Below, piece after piece: positions 8,346 through 18,291 of a stretch of 49,490 nt of DNA. How positions within the stretch are numbered: the stretch's first letter is position 1; each line of letters begins with the position of its first letter. The stretch covers positions 304,833-354,322 of the forward strand of contig PAMQ01000007.1 in the NCBI GenBank assembly GCA_002707365.1, in the 5' to 3' direction. The notes beneath the pieces were generated by a model that saw only the letters and a list, made by a program, of their open reading frames with translations, searched no databases and was not told the origin of the DNA. The stretch comes from Trueperaceae bacterium (GTDB lineage Bacteria; Deinococcota; Deinococci; Deinococcales; Trueperaceae). Both the position numbers and the translations under genes were made by a program.

Positions 8346-9685
8346 GGTACTGGAACTTCGAGACGTCGAATAGTCCGATTTGCCCTTACCACTGAAATTA
8401 GGTTCTTGAAAGCAAGGGTAATAGAAACAGCTATAGCAATTCCTATCGTTTCCGATCTACCGCCAAGGAAAATACCTAGCGTTAAAGTAAGGACCAGGGT
8501 GATAAAGCTTGCAGATATTTCAAATCTTTCCGCGTTAGTCATCAAGTTGAAGAATTCCCCCAAACCCATACTTGATTTTATCAACTGCCCAACAGCAAGA
8601 ATAACCACGAGAGGGAATGCTTGGGTAAAGTCTGGACCCGATAGACCAAGGAAAAATTTACCTGCTCCAATAAAAACTAGGAAAATAGGTAGATACAAGG
8701 CCACTGCATAAATCCGCGTTTGCAAGAAATGACGCCGAAGTAAGGTCGCTTTCCGACGCGTGAAATCTCGCACGAAAATCGGTGAGTAAACACTTTGTAA
8801 CGCGGTAAAGAGTATTCCGACCTGAGCAACCAACTGGTAGGACACGCCAAAGTAACCCACTTCTTCCGGAGAAGCAAAAAATGACACGAGAATAATTGGT
8901 ACACGAAGGTTTGCCTGATTAGAAAGATCTATCAACCAAAACCGAGCCGCCACGGCATTAGTCCCTAATTCCGAAGAAGCGACAGGATAGTGCTTTGAAG
9001 ATTTTGCCTCACGTCGGGTTAAGCGCAGTCCATAATCGGCCAGCCCTACTGCAATGATGGCTACTGAGAAGAGCGCGATGGAAAAACCAACAATAAGGCC
9101 TCCTGTTGAGACCGGACCTTCGAAAGAAAACAGGTGGGTCACTAACCCCAGCAATAGCAACAGTGGTGCGGCACCGAATTGCAGGAACAAACCCAGGACC
9201 GGCTTACCTTGCCCCTTAAGGACCGAAGTAGCAATTAGTAGCACTGCCATAGGAACTGCTGATGCTGTAATCGCCACGACGAGCCAGCCCAACTCTAAAT
9301 CACGAAAAATAAGTCCAGCAATCGGGTTGCGCCATGCGAAGGCCAAGATAGCAATAATTAATGTCCCAAAAAAGGGAATCCCTAAAGACCGCTTCCAATA
9401 TCGGTAGGCCTCAAAGTGATCGTTTCGCTCCAAAGCAGTGGCTATTGCTCGAAGGGATAATGTTGGGTAACCGAACGCCCCGAAGGTAGCTGTGATCTGC
9501 AACCAGGATAAGTAGAGCAAGAAAATACCAACACCAGACGCCCCAATAGTTCTCCCTAGAACCACCGCAATAAGAAGATATTGGAGGCCACCCGATAAAA
9601 TCCGAGTAGAATAAGTCGATGTAACAGCCGGTATCGTACTGTTCTTAATTCGGTTCAGTAGCGTCTTGATATCTGATACATTCAT
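8342..9685 (-). CDS. Polysaccharide flippase (Wzx/MATE-like, MVF superfamily)
   Basis: The protein has 447 residues with about twelve to fourteen hydrophobic helices and few long loops. The opening region, with YLLIAVVLGRTIGASGVGIFLLYLSW, resembles RfbX/Wzx and PST family exporters that flip undecaprenyl-linked oligosaccharide across the membrane. It is the first gene of the minus-strand block, so the promoter should lie in 9686-9964, back to back with the fusion gene. The start is ATG at 9683-9685 with no clear Shine-Dalgarno. The family assignment is good; the substrate is inferred from context. Confidence 0.82.
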   Translation of the reverse strand: MNVSDIKTLLNRIKNSTIPAVTSTYSTRILSGGLQYLLIAVVLGRTIGASGVGIFLLYLSWLQITATFGAFGYPTLSLRAIATALERNDHFEAYRYWKRSLGIPFFGTLIIAILAFAWRNPIAGLIFRDLELGWLVVAITASAVPMAVLLIATSVLKGQGKPVLGLFLQFGAAPLLLLLGLVTHLFSFEGPVSTGGLIVGFSIALFSVAIIAVGLADYGLRLTRREAKSSKHYPVASSELGTNAVAARFWLIDLSNQANLRVPIILVSFFASPEEVGYFGVSYQLVAQVGILFTALQSVYSPIFVRDFTRRKATLLRRHFLQTRIYAVALYLPIFLVFIGAGKFFLGLSGPDFTQAFPLVVILAVGQLIKSSMGLGEFFNLMTNAERFEISASFITLVLTLTLGIFLGGRSETIGIAIAVSITLAFKNLISVVRANRTIRRLEVPVP

Positions 9686-9964
9686 GTTGGTTTTATCCGT
9701 ACTATTAAAAGTACCAATTAGACACGAAAGTCCTTAAATAATACCTTTTCACTATTGGTATTGGATTTGAATTAGCAGAGCGAGAGCCTGTCAAGAACAC
9801 AAAAATCTGCATTATGCCTTCGAAAGCTAAACATAAACTTTCCAACTTGGGATACACGTGTGGCCGAAAAAAACAGTGGATGTTAAAGACACAAGTATAG
9901 AAATAATATCTTATTGTTGAGATAATACCGCTAGCGCCAACCACCATTTGGGGATGATACCGCG

Positions 9965-12900
9965 ATGATCATAAGGGGAACAGCATTCCTTCTAGGTTTT
10001 GGAATTACCTTTTTTCCTACTATCATCCCACCCCTTGCAGCCCTTTTCTACTTTTTTTCCCGTCGAGAACAACTCAATCGGATTGACGGCCTTTGGGCCA
10101 TAGCGGTACTACTGTCTGCTACAAGCTGGGGATGGCATGGTGGGTTATCGGGTGCTGCTTTCGGAGCATTACAAATATTGGGGGCTTGGCTCGTATATAA
10201 AGCCTTTGCTAATCTACGTTCTACCCAAACCTGGATAATCAATTCAAAAAATATTGGCAACGGACTGCTTACCGGCTTAGCAACGATCGTGGCTCTTGGT
10301 TGGTTGCAAATCGACCAAGTTAACTTTGCAATGAAAACCCTCGCCCAAGCAATAGTTTGGGAAAACACTCCCGCGCTTTATGGACACACAATTTTGGTAC
10401 TGGGTAGCCTCATCGCTATCCTCTCACCAACATACCGGCTCCGACTCTTAAGTTTGACCTTATCCTCCTTGGGAATCCTCACTTCAGGAAGCAGAGAAGC
10501 CGCGTTGGCCTGGATCTTTGTAGCAGTAATTCTCGTATTCCTAGGACCTAAAAGATCCATTTATAAACGCCTGATAGAGATTTTCTTGATCAGTATAGTA
10601 CTAGCCATAACAGCTGGACTTGGCCCGTTACTAGGCTGGGGACGCATCGGATTTTTATTGCATGTAGAACCTGACCCAAACCGAATCAATTTATTCCAGG
10701 GGACAGAAGTGCCCAACGGAGATTGGTGGGACGATTCGCAAGTCATTGTCGCCAGTAGCAAAGTCAATATCGGAAAACATGAACTGACGAGCTATCACGT
10801 AACCAAATCAGGATCGGAATCCTGGCGAAGATTACAACAAATAGTTCCAATAAAGCCCAATGAGCCCTATACACTAAGCGCTTGGGTTCGACCAGAAAAT
10901 GGCAGCTGGCCAAGCTTACAGGGATGGGGAAAATTCAACGATAATGGGTCTCCAGAAACATTTGGCTTGACTATCTCACTCACATCAAACAAAATCCAAG
11001 TCTCAGCGAATCAACTCGGCCAGATCGTTGATGCTCAAATCATCGAACGTTATGAAGAATGGTCTCGACTTGCTGTGACATTTGAGTTCCTTGGGAACGC
11101 AGAGAAGCTTTACTGGTATGTAGGATTAGCCCCAGAAAGTAGACCGAGCAAGGGGGGTTCAGCTACATTCGCCGGATTCCAACTAGAACAAGGAGAATCG
11201 GCTACACCCTATGTTCCCGGCCCAAATACAGAGGGACTTAATTTCCGACTAGCTAGGGTCCCGTACTGGAAAGCGGCCTTAAAGGGGATCTCTCAGCAGC
11301 CTCTGCTTGGGTGGGGAGCAAACTCATTCCCAGACTTCTTTGAGGATCTACTTCCTGAACAAAACTTACTTCATCCAGTCCCTACCCATACCCACAACCT
11401 TCTCCTTCAGGTCATGTTTGAACGTGGCATTCTGGGTTTACTAAGTTTACTTGCCTTGCTTCTAGTCATCTGCTGGAAAGCACTTAAGCGGGGCGATCTG
11501 ATTTTTTTGGCAGTCTTCGGAGCAATATTATTCGCTAACATGTACGATTACACTCTTTTCTACGGAGGAGTTTTATATCCTCTCGTAGCTGTAGCTGGTT
11601 GGCTGGGGACACATATTGCACCCAAAGAGGTCAGGATTGATACAGCTTCGAAACAACTTAGCGTCAGGTTAATACTTGCTTTAGTAGACCTCCTAGTGAT
11701 CATTACCTCAATGCTTGCAATCTGGGTAATCCAGAAGTGGTTGGGGGGCAACCTAGAAGTATTTTCAACAATTCTCGAGAAACCAACAACATCGCTTTAT
11801 CTATTCTTGATATGGCCCCTTATGGCCTGGCGAGAAGGCCTCTACCCGGGATATGGCCTCACCGCTCCTCAGGAGCTAAAGAAACAGATTTCAACTACAA
11901 CTGTAAGCAGTGTAATTTTCTCCTTAGCAGCAGTTTTCCTATTGGGGGTATCGAAATTCCCTGGATCAGTAATGTTGTTGGTTCTTTTGTTGAGCTTCAT
12001 TCTATTACCTATGAGCCGAGCTTTGACCAAACGATTTTTGTTGAAAACTCACCTTTGGGGGGAGCCAGTTCTAATCATAGGTGCAAGCGCACTAGGACAG
12101 CGCATTGGTCAAGCACTCCGCGACTCACCACTTGACGGCCTACACCCAGTTTGCTTTTTTGATGACGACATAGCAAAATCTAGCACCTCTTTATGTGGTT
12201 TACCTATTCAGGGCAAAATTATTGAAGCGGAGGAATTCGCTATTAAACATGGTATTCATCGTGCTGTCATCACCTTAAACAATCCAACTGCGAACTCTCC
12301 TTCTAATATCGCTAAGCTGAAGAGTCCGATATTCGAGAAAGTCCAATTTATACCTGACCTACCTCATCTACCTGTTTCAGGGATCCAGTCTGGATCCCTG
12401 AAAGACCTCCTTACTCTCGAAGTGACAAACACGCTAAACTTTCCAATTAATCAGTTTATTAAGAGGCTACTCGATTTAGTGGGGTCGACCCTTGGAATTC
12501 TACTGTTGAGTCCATTAGCTTGCCTAGTAGGGTTAGTCATATATTTTGAATCACCTGGTCCTATATTTTATCGAAGCAAAAGAATCGGCCGCAATGGAAA
12601 AAAGATCTCTGTTTGGAAATTTCGTACTATGGTCCCTGGAGCCGACCATAGACTTACGACATTGTTACGAGAAAATGAAGATCTCCGAGCAGAGTGGCTA
12701 ACCAATCAGAAGCTGCAAGAAGATCCGCGCATCACCAACGTCGGACATATTTTACGTAAAACCAGCTTCGACGAACTTCCCCAATTATGGAACGTAATAA
12801 TTGGAGAAATGAGCCTCGTGGGTCCTCGGCCAATCGTAAATGATGAAATCCAGAAGTACGGTACTGCTTTCAAGTTTTATAAGATGGTTCGACCAGGTAT

Positions 12901-13057
12901 AACCGGTCACTGGCAAGTCTCAGGGCGGAGCGAAACTAGCTATAACCAACGCGTAGAACTGGATACGTTTTACGTGCGAAATTGGTCTATTTGGCTCGAT
13001 ATACATATTATCGTAAAAACTTTTGAAGTAGTTCTTCGACGTGATGGTGCCTATTAA
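9965..13057 (+). CDS. Fusion: Wzy/O-antigen ligase domain + jelly-roll insertion + WbaP-type sugar-phosphate transferase
   Basis: The protein has 1030 residues in one uninterrupted frame. Residues 1-240 are membrane helices of an O-antigen-ligase-like protein. Residues about 241-421 form a soluble beta-rich segment ([23 protein letters not shown]...ATPYVPG) resembling CBM4/9-type jelly rolls. Residues about 425-550 resume the Wzy_C part with [21 protein letters not shown]. From about 565 a complete WbaP/WcaJ-like priming transferase follows: four to five helices, a Rossmann-like segment [14 protein letters not shown] (about 700), then the catalytic domain from [12 protein letters not shown] (about 833) with [39 protein letters not shown] and SLVGPRPIV. 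The latter family loads a sugar-1-phosphate onto undecaprenyl phosphate. One chain thus links glycan initiation to outer-face ligation or polymerisation. A perfect 29-nt palindrome lies at 12375-12403. Confidence 0.85.
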   Translation: MIIRGTAFLLGFGITFFPTIIPPLAALFYFFSRREQLNRIDGLWAIAVLLSATSWGWHGGLSGAAFGALQILGAWLVYKAFANLRSTQTWIINSKNIGNGLLTGLATIVALGWLQIDQVNFAMKTLAQAIVWENTPALYGHTILVLGSLIAILSPTYRLRLLSLTLSSLGILTSGSREAALAWIFVAVILVFLGPKRSIYKRLIEIFLISIVLAITAGLGPLLGWGRIGFLLHVEPDPNRINLFQGTEVPNGDWWDDSQVIVASSKVNIGKHELTSYHVTKSGSESWRRLQQIVPIKPNEPYTLSAWVRPENGSWPSLQGWGKFNDNGSPETFGLTISLTSNKIQVSANQLGQIVDAQIIERYEEWSRLAVTFEFLGNAEKLYWYVGLAPESRPSKGGSATFAGFQLEQGESATPYVPGPNTEGLNFRLARVPYWKAALKGISQQPLLGWGANSFPDFFEDLLPEQNLLHPVPTHTHNLLLQVMFERGILGLLSLLALLLVICWKALKRGDLIFLAVFGAILFANMYDYTLFYGGVLYPLVAVAGWLGTHIAPKEVRIDTASKQLSVRLILALVDLLVIITSMLAIWVIQKWLGGNLEVFSTILEKPTTSLYLFLIWPLMAWREGLYPGYGLTAPQELKKQISTTTVSSVIFSLAAVFLLGVSKFPGSVMLLVLLLSFILLPMSRALTKRFLLKTHLWGEPVLIIGASALGQRIGQALRDSPLDGLHPVCFFDDDIAKSSTSLCGLPIQGKIIEAEEFAIKHGIHRAVITLNNPTANSPSNIAKLKSPIFEKVQFIPDLPHLPVSGIQSGSLKDLLTLEVTNTLNFPINQFIKRLLDLVGSTLGILLLSPLACLVGLVIYFESPGPIFYRSKRIGRNGKKISVWKFRTMVPGADHRLTTLLRENEDLRAEWLTNQKLQEDPRITNVGHILRKTSFDELPQLWNVIIGEMSLVGPRPIVNDEIQKYGTAFKFYKMVRPGITGHWQVSGRSETSYNQRVELDTFYVRNWSIWLDIHIIVKTFEVVLRRDGAY
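12375..12403. repeat. Perfect 29-nt palindrome inside the fusion gene
   Basis: Two 14-base arms (left arm TTTCAGGGATCCAG, 12375-12388) are exact reverse complements around a single central T at 12389. The palindrome encodes residues about 804-813, between the Rossmann-like segment and the catalytic domain of the transferase half. In RNA it would form a strong hairpin in the middle of a coding sequence. Confidence 0.95.
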
Positions 13058-13946
13058 TTTAGAGTACTTAACCGCTACAACCCGGGAGACGCCGTACGAT
13101 AAACTAACTTCTGTGAAGGTCAAGACCCACCACACTTCTCGCAGCAAGCTTGTCTTAGACTTCATCGATTACCTAAGTAGGCCAATTTACTGGCTCTACG
13201 AACGCCAACTACTTCGTACCGTAAAAAAACAAATAGTTTTGCCAAGCCACATCGGAATCATTATGGACGGTAACCGCCGATTTGCCCGCAACTTCGGGCT
13301 CGACGCGAGAGCCGGTCATAATTACGGAGCCGATAAAGCAAGAGAAGTACTCAACTGGTGTCTTGAACTTGGCATACGTCATGTAACTCTATGGGGGTTC
13401 TCAACCGACAATCGAAACCGGACGCAAAAAGAAGTTGATCATTTACATCTCCTGTTTGCAGAACAGGCTAGATTGATGCTTGAAGATCAGGAACTACACC
13501 AGAAGGGTGTGCGAATTCGTATTATCGGGAACATCAACAATTTCCCTGAAGCCTCTAAGGTAGCGCTAAGAGAAATGGAGCGAGCCACTCAAAACTACCG
13601 TGGCCTAAACCTTAATGTTGCTCTCGGATACGGCGGCCGAGAAGAAATCGTATCTGCCATGAAAAAGCTTCTTGAACAGAAAAATGAGGAAGGTATATCT
13701 CTAGAACAATTAACGCAAAGTCTTGATGCGCACGACATTGGACACCACCTCTACACCGCAGGCATACCTGACCCAGACTTCGTCATTCGGACCAGTGGCG
13801 AGATTCGACTCTCTGGGTTTCTACTTTGGCAAACAGCTTACAGCGAATTTTACTTTTGTGACGCTTTCTGGCCAAACTTTAGAAAAATAGATTTCTTGCG
13901 AGCTCTAAGGCATTTCCAAGCGCGAGAACGCCGGTTCGGACAGTAG
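13044..13946 (+). CDS. uppS: Isoprenyl transferase (undecaprenyl diphosphate synthase family)
   Basis: This cis-prenyltransferase of about 300 residues elongates farnesyl or geranyl diphosphate with isopentenyl diphosphate to the polyprenyl carrier of cell-surface glycans. The catalytic stretch IGIIMDGNRRFAR has Asp near residue 75. WGFSTDNRNR and the C-terminal DFVIRTSGEIRLSGFLLWQTAYSEFYF are family signatures. About 60 residues precede the core, including YLSRPIYWLYERQLLR, as in the Rv1086-type branch rather than E. coli UppS. The start overlaps the end of the fusion gene: GTG 13041, ATG 13044 or GTG 13047 are all possible, and none has a good Shine-Dalgarno. The overlap suggests co-production with the glycan-priming enzyme. 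Chain length of the product is unknown. Confidence 0.9.
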   Translation: MVPINLEYLTATTRETPYDKLTSVKVKTHHTSRSKLVLDFIDYLSRPIYWLYERQLLRTVKKQIVLPSHIGIIMDGNRRFARNFGLDARAGHNYGADKAREVLNWCLELGIRHVTLWGFSTDNRNRTQKEVDHLHLLFAEQARLMLEDQELHQKGVRIRIIGNINNFPEASKVALREMERATQNYRGLNLNVALGYGGREEIVSAMKKLLEQKNEEGISLEQLTQSLDAHDIGHHLYTAGIPDPDFVIRTSGEIRLSGFLLWQTAYSEFYFCDAFWPNFRKIDFLRALRHFQARERRFGQ

Positions 13947-13994
13947 CTTAGTCTTTGACAAAAGCCTCGTACTGAAGTTGTCTCATAGATCGTC

Positions 13995-14000
13995 TACAAT
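13995..14000 (+). promoter_or_regulatory. -10 box of manC (leaderless layout)
   Basis: TACAAT ends 7 nt before the ATG at 14008, the spacing expected if transcription begins at the start codon itself. No Shine-Dalgarno is present. The position also argues for ATG 14008 over the in-frame TTG 13978 or ATG 13999. Confidence 0.45.
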
Positions 14001-14007
14001 GTCCAGC

Positions 14008-15048
14008 ATGCGGAAATTTGTCGCGGTCATTCTAGCTGGCGGAAAAGGCCAACGCTTTTGGCCATTGTCAACCAGTGATAAACCCAAACAGTTTCTCGAT
14101 TTAACCCAGTGCGGACGTACGCTAATTCAGGCCACTTTTGACCGGATCCTCTCCCTAACCGGTGGACCAGAAACGATTCTGGTTGCGACAGCTGGGGAGT
14201 ATGAGGCCCTAGTCCGTGCACAACTTCCTGAATTACCGGAAAATAACCTTCTCATAGAACCTGTTAGCCGAGACTCAGCACCGGCAATCGCCTTAACCTC
14301 ACTCGAACTTCGTCAGCGCTACGGGGATGTTACAACTGGCTTCTTTCCTTCTGACCACAGTATTGGCCAACCTAATAAGTTCAGAAGAACACTCCAAAAT
14401 GCAATTAATTTATCTGAAAAAGAAAATTCTCTCATCACCATTGGTATAAACCCGACACGCCCAGCGACAGGCTATGGATACATCGAAAAGGGATTACCGT
14501 CGGGACCAGGCTTCAGAATAAAAGGGTTTTTTGAAAAACCTGATCTCAACGACGCTAAGACCTACCTCGCTACTAATCGCTACATTTGGAACTCCGGCAT
14601 TTTCGTGTGGCCAGTGGATACAATACTCGAAGAACTTGACAGACATGCCCCAGAATTGATGACTCCCTTGAGACGAGCTTTCAAACAAAAACGTGTAGCT
14701 GAGATATTCCCCAATCTCAAAAAAATCAGTATTGACCACGCAGTTATGGAGCACACCAACAAAGCCTACGTCATTCCTAGTGAATTCGAGTGGGATGATA
14801 TTGGTGACTGGCTAGCCCTGGAACGCCTATTTAAACAAAATGACCCGGAAGACAATACAGTTCTAGGTCGCCATATTGGATTTGAGACGTCTAGAAGCGT
14901 TATCTACTCAGAGAACCCTGATGACGTAATCGTTACCCTTGGCGTCAACGATCTTATCGTGATCAAACGAGGTAATGCTGTGCTGGTAATGAACAAAGAA
15001 CATGAGCAGGATATTAAGGAAATCATAAACGACGCATTGGTTACATAA
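14008..15048 (+). CDS. manC: Mannose-1-phosphate guanylyltransferase
   Basis: This enzyme of 346 residues makes GDP-mannose from GTP and mannose 1-phosphate. The nucleotidyltransferase signature VILAGGKGQRFWPLSTSDKPKQFL begins seven residues after the chosen start. Later family blocks FPSDHSI, GYGYIEKG, FFEKPD, WNSGIFVW and EWDDIGDW are present. There is no C-terminal phosphomannose isomerase domain, so it is the short, monofunctional form. The frame is open back to TTG 13978, but the start at 14008 (MRKFVAVILAGG) matches the family and a leaderless promoter. GDP-mannose would feed the neighbouring glycosyltransferases or be turned into GDP-fucose or rhamnose. Confidence 0.93.
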   Translation: MRKFVAVILAGGKGQRFWPLSTSDKPKQFLDLTQCGRTLIQATFDRILSLTGGPETILVATAGEYEALVRAQLPELPENNLLIEPVSRDSAPAIALTSLELRQRYGDVTTGFFPSDHSIGQPNKFRRTLQNAINLSEKENSLITIGINPTRPATGYGYIEKGLPSGPGFRIKGFFEKPDLNDAKTYLATNRYIWNSGIFVWPVDTILEELDRHAPELMTPLRRAFKQKRVAEIFPNLKKISIDHAVMEHTNKAYVIPSEFEWDDIGDWLALERLFKQNDPEDNTVLGRHIGFETSRSVIYSENPDDVIVTLGVNDLIVIKRGNAVLVMNKEHEQDIKEIINDALVT

Positions 15049-15163
15049 CTACATAAGTCCTACAATAATTATGTAAGAGACACAAGTTGGTACAAAGCCT
15101 TAACTGCCATGGCAATGAAACCCACTAGTTTTGGTAAAATTCGCGGAATAAATTTAAAACCCA

Positions 15164-15193
15164 TTGCAAGACACAAGCTAGCCCTGGTAGACT
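15164..15193 (+). promoter_or_regulatory. Promoter of the pyr operon
   Basis: TTGCAA (15164-15169), an 18-nt spacer and TAGACT (15188-15193) with an extended TGG just before it. Transcription would start near 15200, right at the 5' side of the PyrR-binding hairpin. An alternative extended -10 (TGGTAAAAT) ends at 15140. Confidence 0.55.
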
Positions 15194-15198
15194 CGATT

Positions 15199-15234
15199 GT
15201 TCCTTTAACTCGGTCCAGTGAGGCCGGTAAGGGG
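15199..15234 (+). ncRNA. PyrR-binding RNA hairpin (anti-antiterminator)
   Basis: CGGTCCAGTGAGGCCG at 15211-15226 reproduces the known PyrR binding loop (B. subtilis CAGUCCAGAGAGGCUG), including the bulged U and the CCAGnGAGG loop. The lower stem CCTT/AAGG flanks it (15202-15205 and 15228-15232). In the established model PyrR with UMP stabilises this hairpin so that the downstream terminator forms. Confidence 0.9.
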
Positions 15235-15266
15235 GGGAAATGAGAACCACCACAAGAAAGTCTTAT

Positions 15267-15300
15267 GTCGGGCCGGGTGATCCGGGTCCGGTCTTTTTTT
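15267..15300 (+). terminator. pyr operon attenuator
   Basis: The GC-rich arms GTCGGGCCGG and CCGGGTCCGGT pair around GTGAT with one bulge and are followed by seven T. The attenuator sits between the PyrR hairpin and pyrR, about 60 nt before the ATG. The GGCCGG of the PyrR hairpin could pair with this arm to form the alternative antiterminator. Confidence 0.85.
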
Positions 15301-15331
15301 GTCCTCATTCTAATAAAATGGGCAAAAGTAG

Positions 15332-15900
<569 letters not shown>

Positions 15901-15901
<1 letters not shown>

Positions 15902-16881
15902 TGGAGACAGTGGCCATAGAAATTCCGGAACCAACCGAAATGCTTAACTCGATTACTCCTCGCCACTTACTCGACCTTAATGATTGGTCATTAGCTGACG
16001 TAGAGACTCTTTTCGAAACCTCTGATGTAATGGCACAAGTGATGGGACGCACTATCAAGAAGGTACCAGCTTTGCAGGGCTTCACAATAGGAACATTGTT
16101 TTTTGAAAACTCTACTAGGACGCGGATCTCCTTTGAACGTGCAGCTCGAGCACAGTCAGCCGACGTCGTTAGTTTCGCGTCGGGCAATTCGAGTATGAGC
16201 AAAGGAGAAAGCCTTAAAGACACTTTACGAACAATCGATGCCATGCAAGCAGATCTTTACGTAGTTAGACACCAGGTTGCAGGTGTACCTCACCAACTTA
16301 CTCAATGGACTCAGGCATCGATAGTGAATGCTGGTGATGGACGTAGAGCCCACCCAACTCAGGCTCTTCTAGATGCGTATACCTTCAAAACACGTTACAA
16401 AGATTTTCAAGGGTTTCCCGGTATGAAACTTGCCATTGTGGGTGACATCGCCCACTCGCGGGTTGCCAGAAGTAACATAGCACTGTGGACTAAGCTAGGG
16501 GCAAGAATCGCATTGTGTGGACCTGCCACCTTGGTCCCACCAGAATTTGCTCAGCTCCCAGGAGTGACGCGCCATCATCGGCTCGAAGAAGCGTTAGAAG
16601 AAGCTAGCGCGGTAATGGCGCTCCGCCTCCAACACGAACGCATGACCTCGGGTCTGATGCCGTCAATAACCGAGTACGCAAGTCGCTACCAAATAACAGA
16701 GGACGCACTCAGGCTTGCCCATCCCAACGCATTAGTCTTCCATCCCGGTCCAATTAATCGGGATGTTGAGATCTCAGGTGGACTGGCTGATTCTGAACGA
16801 AGCGTAATCGAAGCCCAAGTCGCGAACGGGGTACCCATTCGCATGGCTGTCCTGTACACACTGCTTGTGGGCAAAAAATGA
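15901..16881 (+). CDS. pyrB: Aspartate carbamoyltransferase, catalytic chain
   Basis: The protein has 326 residues and condenses carbamoyl phosphate with aspartate, the first committed step of UMP synthesis. Carbamoyl-phosphate-binding FENSTRTRISFERAA and the HPTQALLDAYT motif are clear, as is GPATLVPPE in the aspartate domain. About 20 extra N-terminal residues precede HLLDLNDW. GGAGGT inside the end of pyrR serves as ribosome-binding site. No pyrI regulatory chain is present, so it is probably a class B or C enzyme, possibly complexed with PyrC as in Thermus and Aquifex relatives (inference). Confidence 0.96.
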
Positions 16882-18143
16882 GTCGGGTTGTTGTCCGTAA
16901 TGCACGCCTGGGAGAAGGTGATGAACCTCATGACTTATATTTCAAAGATGGTCTCATTGAAGGCCTAGATCTCGGTGGATCAACTGACGAATTCTTTGAA
17001 GCCGAAGGTAACCTTGCACTCCCAGCTTTTATTGATTTACACGCTCATTTACGAGAACCAGGTCAAGTTGTTAAGGAAGACCTGTCGACAGGCTTGGCAG
17101 CTGCTACAGCTGGAGGATATGGCACCGTCATTTCAATGGCAAACACAGAACCCCCTATAGACGAACCCGGGTTAGTGGCAGAACTAATTACCCGTTCAAA
17201 ACGCCTGGGTAAAGCACGACTAAGGCCAGCTGCAAGTTTAAGTAAGGGGATGGCTGGCAACCAACTAACGGACTTTGCAGCTCTAAAGCAGGCAGGGGCA
17301 GTCATGATTACAGATGACGGCATACCTGTAGAAGATAGTCACCTGATGCGGCGAGCATGCGAATATGCTGCCGAATTAGACCTGGTCATTCAGACCCACT
17401 ATGAAGACCCTAGCTTAAGGGGGGACGGTGTCATCAACGAGGGCGAAGTAAGTCAACGCCTTGGTCTCCCTGGTAACCCAATATCAGCTGAAGTAATAAT
17501 GATTGCTCGTGACTGCGAAATTGCTCATTTCACTGGGGGACACGTCCACATTGCCCATGTAAGTAGCCGACGCGGAATGGAAGTCATTAGGGCTTATAAA
17601 GCAGAGGGGACTAAAGTAACAGCTGAAGTAACACCTCATCATCTAACGCTCACCGACAAAATTTCTGAGAACTTCAACCCAATTCACAAAGTCGCCCCTC
17701 CCCTTAGACGAGAAGAGGATGTGAAATACCTCCAGAATATATTGAACTCCGGAGAAGTCGACTGTATTGGTACGGATCATGCTCCACACACCCTGGCTGA
17801 GAAACAGCGTGATTTTTTAGAGGCACCCTTTGGCATTGCCAACATAGAAGTGGCTTTTCCCCTTCTATACACTAGATTAGTTACAACCGGCATTCTCAAA
17901 TTAACGCAACTCGTACATCTCTTAACTACAGGCCCAGCCAAGGTGATGGGCTGGCCAAAACCTAATCTCCAACCTGGCTCACCAGCTGACGTCACCTTGG
18001 TAGATCTCGACAACAAACGAGCGGTGAAGCCTGAAGCCTTTAAAAGTCGAGCAAAATTTAGTCCATGGGATGGGGATAACTTAATGGGGTGGCCATTTAT
18101 GACCTTTGTGAGGGGTCAACAGGCTTATTCCCGCGACACCTAA
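16878..18143 (+). CDS. pyrC: Dihydroorotase (class I)
   Basis: The protein has 421 residues and is a zinc amidohydrolase closing carbamoyl-aspartate to dihydroorotate. Metal ligands are visible in DLHAHLREPG (about 52-61), HYEDPS (about 175), IAHVSS (about 230) and GTDHAPHT (about 300). Size and motifs match the multifunctional-type class I enzymes. It overlaps pyrB by 4 bases (ATGA). The operon ends here; no pyrD, pyrF or pyrE follows in the window. Confidence 0.96.
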   Translation: MSRVVVRNARLGEGDEPHDLYFKDGLIEGLDLGGSTDEFFEAEGNLALPAFIDLHAHLREPGQVVKEDLSTGLAAATAGGYGTVISMANTEPPIDEPGLVAELITRSKRLGKARLRPAASLSKGMAGNQLTDFAALKQAGAVMITDDGIPVEDSHLMRRACEYAAELDLVIQTHYEDPSLRGDGVINEGEVSQRLGLPGNPISAEVIMIARDCEIAHFTGGHVHIAHVSSRRGMEVIRAYKAEGTKVTAEVTPHHLTLTDKISENFNPIHKVAPPLRREEDVKYLQNILNSGEVDCIGTDHAPHTLAEKQRDFLEAPFGIANIEVAFPLLYTRLVTTGILKLTQLVHLLTTGPAKVMGWPKPNLQPGSPADVTLVDLDNKRAVKPEAFKSRAKFSPWDGDNLMGWPFMTFVRGQQAYSRDT

Positions 18144-18291
18144 AGGCCCTAAACCAAACTTTTACCGAACGAGATGAGTCTTTCGTTACGGATACACCGT
18201 GTAGTAATAAATCCAGACAGCTGACCTATACCTCGCCATGGACCCCACTACTCGGCCAATCATCATATTATGGTGAATATCGGGAGGAATC

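Noticed and set aside
9705-9947. 80-residue minus-strand ORF between the flippase and the fusion gene
   Set aside because: No Shine-Dalgarno, no motif; the region is needed for two divergent promoters.
15069-15308. 79-residue minus-strand ORF in the pyr leader
   Set aside because: It overlaps the PyrR hairpin and attenuator, has no ribosome site and no recognisable motif.
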